A DNA stretch of 6,725 bases from Afipia sp. (GTDB lineage: Bacteria > Pseudomonadota > Alphaproteobacteria > Rhizobiales > Xanthobacteraceae), in the NCBI GenBank assembly GCA_026400415.1, contig JAPLPA010000198.1, positions 1 to 6,725 of the forward strand, in the 5' to 3' direction. The notes under the pieces were generated by a model that had not been told where the DNA came from, did not search any database, and saw nothing but the letters and a program-made list of their open reading frames with translations. Below, piece after piece: positions 1 to 6,064 of this stretch. A program made the translations under genes and the position numbers. Numbering within the stretch: position 1 is the stretch's first letter; the number at the start of each line of letters is the position of its first letter.

Positions 1-53
1 TCGTTGCCGCCTATGAGGGTGTATCGAAGCCAAGCGGTTCGCCGAAGTCCTGA
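1..53 (+). CDS. PhoH-family ATPase (YbeZ-like), C-terminal end only
   Basis: Only the last 16 complete codons and the stop are present. Read from base 3, the peptide starts VAAYEG and ends SPKS before TGA at 51-53. Bases 1-2 (TC) would complete an Ile codon if preceded by A, giving IVAAYE, which resembles the RIV-AYE ending I recall for rhizobial PhoH-like proteins. The other two frames give no comparable match. PhoH/YbeZ is a cytoplasmic P-loop ATPase whose gene usually directly precedes ybeY, as it would here, and it is thought to act with YbeY in RNA metabolism. No catalytic motif lies inside the window, so the identification rests on the short tail and on position. Confidence 0.55.
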   Translation, partial: VAAYEGVSKPSGSPKS

Positions 54-56
54 CGC

Positions 57-605
57 GTGAAAAATTCCGAGAGCCGAGAATCACAGCAACCGCGACCGAT
101 GCCAATATCCAATTCACCGGAAACAGAAATCCTCGTGACCGCCAAATGCTGGCAGAGCGAGAGCGGGGCGGAAGCCGCGATTCATCGCGCCATCGAAACG
201 GCGGCAGCGATGGTCGATGCTGATACATTCGACGCAGAACTCGCGATCATGCTCACCGACGATGACGGCATCCGCACCCTCAACAAGAACTGGCGCGGGA
301 TCGACAAATCGACCAACGTGTTGTCATTCCCCGCATTGCAACCGGTCGGGCCGCACGACGACGACGCTCCGCGAATGCTCGGCGATATCGCAATCGCCTA
401 TCAGACGACGCGCGCCGAGGCCGAGGCCGAACACAAGCCGTTTGAAAACCATTTGAGTCATCTTGCCGTTCACGGCTTCCTCCATCTCCTCGGTTACGAC
501 CACGAGAAAGATGGCGACGCCGACATCATGGAAGAACTGGAGCGGAAAATACTTTCTCAACTCGGTATTCCCGATCCTTATGCAATCGACGGTCAGGTGA
601 ACTAG
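57..605 (+). CDS. ybeY: Endoribonuclease / rRNA maturation factor YbeY
   Basis: YbeY is a zinc-dependent endoribonuclease of the UPF0054 family, needed for 16S rRNA 3'-end maturation and ribosome quality control. Numbered from GTG 57 (182 aa), the metal-binding signature HGxLHLxGYDH is intact, with H139, H143 and H149 as ligands. The family blocks TNVLSFP (86-92) and LGDI (108-111) are also present. The start is uncertain. GTG 57 lies 3 nt after the phoH stop, fitting translational coupling. ATG 99 would give 168 aa, closer to the usual family length, and the conserved part starts after both. Neither has a strong Shine-Dalgarno. The TAG stop (603-605) abuts the GTG of corC, consistent with a phoH-ybeY-corC-lnt operon. 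The family call is secure; only the N-terminus is open. Confidence 0.95.
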   Translation: MKNSESRESQQPRPMPISNSPETEILVTAKCWQSESGAEAAIHRAIETAAAMVDADTFDAELAIMLTDDDGIRTLNKNWRGIDKSTNVLSFPALQPVGPHDDDAPRMLGDIAIAYQTTRAEAEAEHKPFENHLSHLAVHGFLHLLGYDHEKDGDADIMEELERKILSQLGIPDPYAIDGQVN

Positions 606-1056
606 GTGCCCGATCAAGATAGTGAAAGCGTTGACGCAACACGGCAACTTGTCGCTGTGACGCAAGGCGAAGTGCTGCGGCCGTCGTCTGAACTTTGGCT
701 GATGCGGGCGCTTCGCACATTGTTCGGATGGAAACCCGGATCGGCGCGCGCAGATCTGCAGGTGGTGCTCGATGCGTCTACCCCCGACGAGACCAGCTTC
801 TCGACCACCGAGCGCACAATGCTGCGCAACATTCTTGGTCTGCACGACCGGCGCATCGCGGACGTTATGGTGCCGCGCGGAGATATCGTCGCGGTCAAGC
901 GCGACATCTCATTGGGTGAGTTGATGAGCCTGTTTGAAAGCGCGGCGCATTCGCGTCTCGTCGTCTACAACGACACGCTCGACGACCCCGAAGGCTTCGT
1001 GCATATCCGCGATCTGCTCGGCCTCATAACGTCCAAGGCAAAAGTATCGGCGAAAG

Positions 1057-1067
1057 AAAAAAAAAAA
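1057..1067 (+). repeat. A11 homopolymer at the corC frameshift
   Basis: Eleven consecutive A residues follow a G at 1056 and precede CGC. In the upstream frame the last part reads A AAA AAA (1061-1067), which is a perfect -1 slippery heptamer. The run lies in the Lys-rich linker between the two CBS domains, where an indel is structurally tolerable if the frame is kept. Runs this long are rare in GC-rich coding DNA and are prone to polymerase, sequencing and transcript slippage. Confidence 0.95.
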
Positions 1068-1686
1068 CGCAAGATCCCGCGGGTCTCGATTTGCGCTCGG
1101 TCAATCTCGGCATGTCACTCGCGGACGCCAACATCATGCGTAGACCGCTTTACGTTCCGCCTTCGATGCCGGCGATCGATCTTCTTGCGCAGATGCAGGC
1201 AACGCGCGTTCATATCGCGCTGGTCATCGATGAATATGGCGGAACCGACGGACTCGTCTCCATTGAAGACATCGTCGAGCAGATCGTCGGCGAGATCGAC
1301 GACGAGCACGACAATGACGAAGCGCCTTCGGTCGCGCAGCAGGCCGACGGATCTTTCATCGCGGACGCGCGCGCCAGCCTTGAAAATGTGAAGACCGTCG
1401 TTGGCAAAGAATTCGATACCGGTGAGGCCGGTGAAGAGGTCGATACGCTCGGCGGTTATCTGGTGACTCAAGTTGGTCGCCTGCCGGTGCGCGGCGAAGT
1501 CATTTCCGGACCGGGCGATTTCGAGATCGAGGTGCTCGATGCCGATCCGCGGCGCGTCAAGCGCGTTCGCATCGGGACACGCAAAGAACGATCCAACCTT
1601 CGTCATCGCGAAACCCGCCGCCGGGAGGCTTCGGCCGACACGACAAGTCCGCAGCCAAGCCCCTCGCCGGACGCCGCCGACCGCAC

Positions 1687-1698
1687 AGGAAAAAAATG
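1687..1698 (+). promoter_or_regulatory. lnt ribosome binding site and ATGA overlap with the corC stop
   Basis: AGGA (1687-1690) sits 5 nt before the lnt ATG at 1696. That ATG overlaps the corC TGA (1697-1699) as ATGA. This arrangement fixes the lnt start and implies coupled termination-reinitiation, so efficient lnt translation may depend on ribosomes reading the C-terminal corC frame. Confidence 0.7.
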
Positions 1699-3297
1699 AC
1701 GTCGTTGCGCGCAATCACGTCCGAGATTGTTCTGGCGTGGGGCTGGAAGCGCGCCGTCTTTGCGTTTCTCAGCGGAGCCCTGTCGGCGCTGGCGATGGCG
1801 CCGTTCAACGCATGGCCGGTGCTGTTTCTGACGATGCCAGTGGCGGTCTGGCTGATTGACGGTGCAGGCGCGGGACGCGCAGGTGGCATTCTCGCCGCAG
1901 CAGTCAGCGGTTGGTGGTTCGGCTTCGGTTACTTCACCGCAGGACTTTATTGGGTGGGTTACGCGTTCCTTGTGGACGCGCAGACATTTGCGTGGCTGCT
2001 ACCATTTGCGGTGATGGGGTTGCCGGCGGTCCTGGCGATCTTCATGGCGCTGGGTTTCGGCCTCGCGCGCGCGATCTGGACCAACGATGCTTCGCGCATT
2101 CTTGCGCTGGCGTGCGCCTTTACCGTCAGCGAATGGTTGCGCGGGCATGTCCTGACCGGATTTCCATGGAATACGCTGGGCTACGCGTTGACCGAGCCGC
2201 TCGCGCTGGCACAAAGCGCGTCGCTGATCGGGCTTTGGGGTTTGACGTTCATCACGGTCATCGTTTTTGCAAGTCCAGCGGTCTTGATCGACGAGCGCAG
2301 TAAATCGCGCGCATGGATGCCGTTGGTCTTGTCGATTCTCGTTCTCATGGCGATGGGAGCATATGGCGCATTACACCTGCAATCGAACCCGACGCGCCTT
2401 GTAGAGAATGTCAAACTGCGGCTGATGCAGCCGAATTTGCAGCAGGATGTGAAGTTTAACTACGCCGCCAAGCAGGAGGTGATGAACAAATACATTTCAC
2501 TCTCCGATCGCGCGACGGGGCCACAATCGACCGGAGTGCGCGACGCTACGATTCTCATCTGGCCGGAATCCGCATTTCCGTTTTTCCTGGCGCGCGAAGC
2601 CGACGTCATGGCGCAGATCGCCAGCCTACTGCCGGATGGCACGATACTCATCACCGGCGCGATCCGGCCGCCGGATCAGCCTCCGGGACTGACGATTACA
2701 CGCGCATACAATTCGATTTATGCCATCGACCATGACGGCACGATCCTGTCGGTCTACGACAAGCTGCATCTGGTGCCCGGCGGTGAATACCTGCCGTTTC
2801 AAAGCGCGATGGAAAAGCTCGGACTCGTACAACTGACGAAAGTTTCCGGCGGCTTCATTCCGGGTACAATTCGCCGCACCATGTCGCTGCCTAACGCGCC
2901 GCGCGTGCTGCCGTTGATCTGCTACGAGGCTATTTTTCCCGGCGACATCGTGCCGGGCGGCGACCGCCCCGGCTGGATCGTCAACCTGACGAACGATGGA
3001 TGGTTCGGGATCAGTACGGGCCCCTATCAGCATCTCCAGCAGACACGCGTACGCGCAATCGAGGAGGGTCTGCCGATTGTCCGCACAGCAAATACAGGTA
3101 TCTCAGCCGTCATCGATTCGATGGGCCGTATCGTCGCACGCCTCGATCTTGGCGTCGAAGGTGTGCTGGATTCTGGTCTACCAGCCGCCAGCGATCCGAC
3201 GCCCTATGTGCGTTTTCGGGACATTCCCGTCGCAATTTTAGTCGTCCTGACATTGCTCCTTGTCTTTCGGCGCCGCATGGCGAAACCCAATCTTTAA
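1696..3297 (+). CDS. lnt: Apolipoprotein N-acyltransferase Lnt
   Basis: Lnt carries out the last step of lipoprotein maturation, moving an acyl chain from a phospholipid to the N-terminal cysteine of diacylated lipoproteins at the periplasmic face of the inner membrane. The 533-aa protein has the family architecture. The N-terminal half (about residues 20-225) contains several hydrophobic membrane segments. A nitrilase-fold domain (about 235-495) follows, then a last membrane helix (about 509-523) ending in an RRR-rich tail. The catalytic triad is visible: E291 in IWPES, K356 in YDKLHLVPGGEYLPF and C409 in LICYEA. The conserved NDGWFG and GPYQHLQQ segments are also present. Length and motifs are normal. 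The rhizobial orthologue is known as actA, an acid-tolerance gene next to phrR, which matches the next gene here. No clear terminator follows the stop. Confidence 0.97.
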   Translation: MTSLRAITSEIVLAWGWKRAVFAFLSGALSALAMAPFNAWPVLFLTMPVAVWLIDGAGAGRAGGILAAAVSGWWFGFGYFTAGLYWVGYAFLVDAQTFAWLLPFAVMGLPAVLAIFMALGFGLARAIWTNDASRILALACAFTVSEWLRGHVLTGFPWNTLGYALTEPLALAQSASLIGLWGLTFITVIVFASPAVLIDERSKSRAWMPLVLSILVLMAMGAYGALHLQSNPTRLVENVKLRLMQPNLQQDVKFNYAAKQEVMNKYISLSDRATGPQSTGVRDATILIWPESAFPFFLAREADVMAQIASLLPDGTILITGAIRPPDQPPGLTITRAYNSIYAIDHDGTILSVYDKLHLVPGGEYLPFQSAMEKLGLVQLTKVSGGFIPGTIRRTMSLPNAPRVLPLICYEAIFPGDIVPGGDRPGWIVNLTNDGWFGISTGPYQHLQQTRVRAIEEGLPIVRTANTGISAVIDSMGRIVARLDLGVEGVLDSGLPAASDPTPYVRFRDIPVAILVVLTLLLVFRRRMAKPNL

Positions 3298-3420
3298 TCC
3301 GCCGTAGTTGCTCTGAAAGTTCAATTATGAAACCTTGGGTCAAGCGGGCCGGCCGGTATATTGATGCAGGGAAATGACTCGGGCTTAACTCAAATTCTTC
3401 ATTCAACTCTCGGCATCCAT

Positions 3421-3449
3421 TTGACCCTTAAGAAGCTGTTGGCGTATTT
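3421..3449 (+). promoter_or_regulatory. Candidate sigma-70 promoter of the XRE regulator gene
   Basis: TTGACC (3421-3426) is separated by 17 nt from GTATTT (3444-3449), a fair match to an alphaproteobacterial housekeeping promoter with a good -35 and a weak -10. It lies in the 212-nt gap after lnt, about 60 nt upstream of the regulator's start codon. The rest of the gap (3298-3420) is AT-richer than its surroundings and holds no ORF or terminator that I can support. Confidence 0.35.
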
Positions 3450-3468
3450 CGGCTTGGTTGCTTGCGAT

Positions 3469-3490
3469 AACGAATTTTCGTTTCCGAACG
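3469..3490. promoter_or_regulatory. Nested inverted repeats, candidate operator upstream of the XRE gene
   Basis: AACGAATTTTCGTT (3469-3482) is an inverted repeat of two 6-bp arms around TT. Its right arm overlaps a second inverted repeat, CGTT-TCCG-AACG (3479-3490). The result is three alternating half-sites between the candidate promoter and the ribosome binding site. This is where an autorepressor would bind, and dimeric XRE proteins commonly bind such symmetric sites. The repeat is observed; its function is inferred. Confidence 0.45.
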
Positions 3491-3498
3491 CGGTCCAT

Positions 3499-3502
3499 GG
3501 AG
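3499..3502 (+). promoter_or_regulatory. Shine-Dalgarno of the XRE regulator gene
   Basis: GGAG is placed 7 nt before ATG 3510. It is the clearest ribosome binding site in the window and supports that start over the out-of-frame ATG at 3497. Confidence 0.75.
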
Positions 3503-3509
3503 AAACACG

Positions 3510-3926
3510 ATGACGCCCAAGGCGCCCAACCCTGTTGACAAATATGTCGGCAGCCGTGTGCGCATGCGCCGGATCATGCTCGGCATGAGCCAGGAAAAGC
3601 TCGGCGATTCGCTTGGCCTCACATTTCAGCAAGTCCAGAAATACGAAAAAGGCACGAACCGCATCGGTGCCAGCCGCTTGCAGCAGATTTCGGAAATCCT
3701 CCAAGTGCCGGTGTCTTTCTTGTTCGAAGGTGGACCGTCCGGTCCGCTCGTCGCAGGCGGAATGAGCGAGGCTCCATCGCCTGCCTATGCTTCGGATTTC
3801 CTCGCAACGTCCGAAGGTCTTGCGCTGGCGCGGGCCTTTATGAGCATCACCGATCCCAAGCTTCGCCGCAGCATCGTCGATCTCGTCGAACAGATGGCGT
3901 CGCGTGAGCCATCGGATCGGCGCTGA
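3510..3926 (+). CDS. phrR: XRE-family transcriptional regulator, PhrR/PraR type
   Basis: This is a 138-aa cytoplasmic DNA-binding protein. The helix-turn-helix domain occupies about residues 16-71, with the core MSQEKLGDSLGLTFQQVQKYE spanning 26-46 and a following GTNRIGASRL segment. The C-terminal half is short, with an amphipathic stretch (about 100-130) that may mediate dimerisation. The same protein type follows lnt/actA in Sinorhizobium, where it is PhrR (low-pH induced). In Rhizobium leguminosarum and Azorhizobium it is PraR, a repressor affecting biofilm formation, quorum sensing and symbiosis genes. The symbol is chosen because of the lnt neighbour; praR would be equally defensible. 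A good Shine-Dalgarno and a palindrome just upstream suggest autoregulation. The regulon in this organism cannot be read from the sequence. Confidence 0.85.
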   Translation: MTPKAPNPVDKYVGSRVRMRRIMLGMSQEKLGDSLGLTFQQVQKYEKGTNRIGASRLQQISEILQVPVSFLFEGGPSGPLVAGGMSEAPSPAYASDFLATSEGLALARAFMSITDPKLRRSIVDLVEQMASREPSDRR

Positions 3927-3972
3927 AGATTCCACGTGCGTCGGCCGCCGAAGTGCGGCAGACGGATCACCG

Positions 3973-4680
3973 ATGGCACACGACCAAACATCTCACTCTG
4001 ACGGGTTCCACGGCTCATTCTTCGGCCGCCGGAAGGGGCATAAGCTCCGCAACCATCAGACAGAACTTGTCGAGACGCTCTTGCCGCGTCTGGCGCTGCA
4101 GGTCGCAGAGCCGTGCAGCGTCAATGTGGACAGCCTTTTTGAAACCACCGTACGGAATGTCCGGCTTGAAATCGGATTCGGCGGTGGCGAACACCTGATT
4201 GCCGAAGCTCGCGCGAATCCAGCCACCGGCTTCATCGGATGCGAGCCCTACGTCAACGGCATGGCAAAAATTCTTGCGCAGATCGAGTCTCAGAATATTT
4301 CCAACATCCGGCTGTTCGCGGGCGATGCCGCGGAGCTTCTTTCATGGCTGCCCGCATCGAGTCTTTCGCGCATCGATTTAATTCATCCCGACCCTTGGCC
4401 CAAGAAACGGCACTGGAAGCGCCGTTTCGTGCAGGACGCAACGGTTGCGGCGATGGCGCGGTTGCTCACGCCGGACGGCGAGCTTCGATTTGTCAGCGAT
4501 ATCGACAGCTATTGTGCCTGGACGCTCGAGCGCCTGCTGCGCGCCAAAGACTTCCTATGGACGGCGGAGCGCGCCGATGATTGGCGGTTGCCGTGGCCGA
4601 ATTACACCATGACGCGCTACGGCCGCAAAGCCGACCGCGAAGGCCGCAAGGCTGCGTATTTTATTTTCCGGCGGATGTGA
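3973..4680 (+). CDS. trmB: tRNA (guanine-N7-)-methyltransferase TrmB
   Basis: TrmB uses S-adenosylmethionine to form m7G46 in the variable loop of tRNAs. From ATG 3973 the protein is 235 aa. It has the SFFGRRKGHKLR entry segment common in alphaproteobacteria, the SAM-binding EIGFGGGEHL (66-75), an acidic E in GCEPY, the signature HPDPWPKKRHWKRRF (138-152), and VSDIDSY. The C-terminal motif normally read as TxxE appears as TRYG (214-217), so the usual Glu is missing. The frame is open upstream to GTG 3904 inside the regulator gene, but those residues show no family similarity and ATG 3973 fits the usual N-terminus. No strong Shine-Dalgarno precedes it. The 46-nt gap from the regulator gene lacks metK, often found here in Rhizobiales. 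Confidence 0.93.
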   Translation: MAHDQTSHSDGFHGSFFGRRKGHKLRNHQTELVETLLPRLALQVAEPCSVNVDSLFETTVRNVRLEIGFGGGEHLIAEARANPATGFIGCEPYVNGMAKILAQIESQNISNIRLFAGDAAELLSWLPASSLSRIDLIHPDPWPKKRHWKRRFVQDATVAAMARLLTPDGELRFVSDIDSYCAWTLERLLRAKDFLWTAERADDWRLPWPNYTMTRYGRKADREGRKAAYFIFRRM

Positions 4681-4698
4681 AATTTTCGCGGTTTGCGA

Positions 4699-5790
4699 TC
4701 AGGCCGATTTGGTTTTGTCGCGCGTGCGCCAGAACGTCAGCACCCGTTGCGCAGTGGCCTGCGACAAGCGCTCGAAATTGACCCGCGCTTCCTCGATATC
4801 CGGCCCTGACGGAATTTTACCTGGACCGAGCCGCAGCACGACCAGTGCCCGCACGGTTGCCCATTCCAAGCCGATCGATTTTCCGAGAATCAAAATCGGA
4901 TCGTAGCGATCTCCCAGAACGAGCTGATTGACGGTGGATAGCCGCATGCCCGAAATCGCCGACAAAGCCGCAATGGCTTCCTCGTATTTGTGTTCCTTGG
5001 CAAATCCGAGAAGTGCTGCTTCGTTGAGATTGCCTTCCCGATGCAATGCGAGAATCGCGCGCTGCGCGGGAGCAAAGTCGCGGGTGACGAGCTGTGCCTT
5101 CGGCGCGCCGGAAATTTCGACCATCGCCTTGTTGATGGCGGCTTTTTGTTTCGGCTTGGCCACGTCGAACAATTTGCGGCGAACCATATCGACGGATTTC
5201 GACAGCAGCTCCTTGAGCGAGGTTGGCGATATGTCATCGCGCTGGCCAACGGTCAGCGCGAGCATACCGTCGTCGGTTGCGCGCTTGATCAATCCCGAAT
5301 AGCCGCTCTCGGAAAATTGCGCACCTGCGTTTCCGGCGACGGTGCGAACGACATCGCGGTCGCCGCGCCGCAGGATCACATCGGTTATCGACGGCGAAAG
5401 CGTGGAGCGCTCGGAAATCGCAGCCAGATGCGACTGGCCTTTCATGCGCGCGATGTCGATCAGCGTCGGCTCATCGATCAGCGGCGAGTTGCTCAAAATC
5501 GGACCGGAGATTCGAATTTCATCTTCGCGCGCAAGCTGCTTCACAAGCGTGGGTGGCGCGTTGTCGAGTTTGGAGAGCCGCTCGGCAAGGTCGACGCGGG
5601 TCTCAACCTCGGTCGCCGGCACAAGGCCAATCAGAATGTCATCGAACAATTCGACATGCTGGGATTCGAAATGCTCAGCCCCCTGTAAAAACAGGCTCGA
5701 AATCCGCTCAATCGCCTCTGCACGCTTTTTGGGCGTGCCGTTTTTGACGATCTCGTCGAGTTCAGGAATGAGGGAAAAGGCTGCTGCCAT
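4699..5790 (-). CDS. DUF2336 domain-containing protein
   Basis: This 363-aa, largely helical protein matches the alphaproteobacterial DUF2336 family, whose function is unknown. The family signature is spread over about residues 45-240. It includes ISGPILSNSPLI (94-105), HLAAISERSTLSPSITDVIL (121-140) and a RGDRDVVRTVAGNAGAQFS stretch (142-160). These repeated helical pairs resemble an alpha-solenoid (HEAT-like) scaffold, suggesting a protein-binding role. There is no signal peptide, membrane segment or obvious catalytic motif, so it is probably cytoplasmic. It is convergent with trmB (18 nt between stops, no clear terminator) and divergent from rimP. It is therefore transcribed apart from both, from the 5791-5930 region, where I see only weak promoter candidates. 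The family call rests on recognition of the pattern, not on a search. Confidence 0.8.
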   Translation of the reverse strand: MAAAFSLIPELDEIVKNGTPKKRAEAIERISSLFLQGAEHFESQHVELFDDILIGLVPATEVETRVDLAERLSKLDNAPPTLVKQLAREDEIRISGPILSNSPLIDEPTLIDIARMKGQSHLAAISERSTLSPSITDVILRRGDRDVVRTVAGNAGAQFSESGYSGLIKRATDDGMLALTVGQRDDISPTSLKELLSKSVDMVRRKLFDVAKPKQKAAINKAMVEISGAPKAQLVTRDFAPAQRAILALHREGNLNEAALLGFAKEHKYEEAIAALSAISGMRLSTVNQLVLGDRYDPILILGKSIGLEWATVRALVVLRLGPGKIPSGPDIEEARVNFERLSQATAQRVLTFWRTRDKTKSA

Positions 5791-5904
5791 GGTGGGCCCG
5801 ATCGCAGGAGCGCGACCACCATTATCTACGGCTCCGAGGTGAAAGAAGGGTTAGCTAAACCTTGCGGAACCTGCCTCCAAAGGCCGTTAAACGCCCCGGA
5901 ACGC

Positions 5905-5933
5905 CTTGCCGCCTCGGCCGAAAACCTCTATAT
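5905..5933 (+). promoter_or_regulatory. Promoter of the rimP operon
   Basis: CTTGCC (5905-5910), a 17-nt spacer and CTATAT (5928-5933) closely match the alphaproteobacterial RpoD pattern CTTGAC-N17-CTATAT. Transcription would start near 5940, leaving an untranslated leader of about 125 nt before rimP. The upstream part of the divergent region (5791-5904) also contains a near-palindrome, GGTTAGCTAAACC (5849-5861), and otherwise no gene. Confidence 0.6.
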
Positions 5934-5972
5934 CCTTCTGCAACATACAAATTCTCATACGATCACGTAGGA

Positions 5973-6002
5973 GAGTGGGCCCCTCGGGACCCGCTCTTTT
6001 TT
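5973..6002 (+). terminator. Intrinsic terminator in the rimP leader
   Basis: GAGTGGG (5973-5979) pairs with CCCGCTC (5990-5996), with one T-G wobble. The inner CCC (from 5980) pairs with GGG (5986-5988), leaving a short CTC-type loop and one bulged A (5989). Six T residues follow (5997-6002). This is a textbook Rho-independent terminator, located about 35 nt after the expected start site and 62 nt before the rimP ATG. It therefore looks like an attenuator or the end of a short RNA rather than the end of a gene. Confidence 0.75.
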
Positions 6003-6013
6003 GTTACCTGAAC

Positions 6014-6029
6014 GGGCCGCCGGCGGCCC
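6014..6029. repeat. Perfect 16-bp GC-only palindrome before rimP
   Basis: GGGCCGCCGGCGGCCC is a perfect palindrome that can fold into a GC-only hairpin between the terminator and the rimP start (ATG 6065). No T tract follows it, so it is unlikely to be a second terminator. A role in leader folding is possible but unproven. Confidence 0.6.
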
Positions 6030-6064
6030 TATCCAGAACCAACAGAGCAATTTTGACCCTGAAT

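Larger units (their letters stand above)
606..1699 (+). pseudogene. corC: CorC/YbeX-type CBS-pair protein, frameshifted at an A11 run
   Basis: This matches the CorC/HlyC-type 'hemolysin family' proteins without a DUF21 membrane domain, like E. coli YbeX/CorC, linked to Mg2+/Co2+ efflux and ribosome-related functions. The first part reads from GTG 606 through 154 codons and includes the first CBS domain (about residues 82-143, with VMVPR). At the A run (1057-1067) the original frame goes on into an Arg/Ser-rich tail and stops at 1391 (261 aa). The true C-terminal half lies in the -1 frame up to TGA 1697-1699. It has a second CBS domain with VIDEYGGTDG (207-216 of the repaired protein) and the CorC_HlyC domain (about 247-323). 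One extra A restores a normal 364-aa protein. Both halves show clean conservation with no other lesion, which argues for a sequence error, slippage or a very recent mutation. The downstream fragment alone could be read from TTG 1091. Confidence 0.85.

Noticed and set aside
3345..3358. GGCCGGCC-type palindrome after lnt as a terminator
   Set aside because: The stem is short, there is no loop or following T tract, and such GC palindromes arise easily in this composition.
3338..3427. GGGTCAA and TTGACCC as a long-range inverted repeat in the lnt-phrR gap
   Set aside because: A 7-bp match about 80 bp apart is expected by chance, and TTGACC is better explained as a -35 element.
3399..3935. Minus-strand ORF (178 aa) covering the XRE gene and its leader
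   Set aside because: It is antisense to a well-supported helix-turn-helix gene with a good ribosome binding site and has no domain signature.
3904..3972. Upstream GTG start of trmB overlapping the XRE gene
   Set aside because: The added 23 residues show no family similarity, while ATG 3973 gives the expected N-terminus.
4990..5688. Plus-strand ORF (232 aa) opposite the DUF2336 gene
   Set aside because: The opposite strand encodes the conserved DUF2336 protein; this frame is Arg/Gly-rich and typical of GC-rich antisense shadows.
5975..6064. In-frame GTG extending RimP upstream by 30 residues
   Set aside because: The frame is open, but the GTG lies inside the terminator stem, lacks a ribosome binding site, and the extra residues do not resemble known RimP N-termini.
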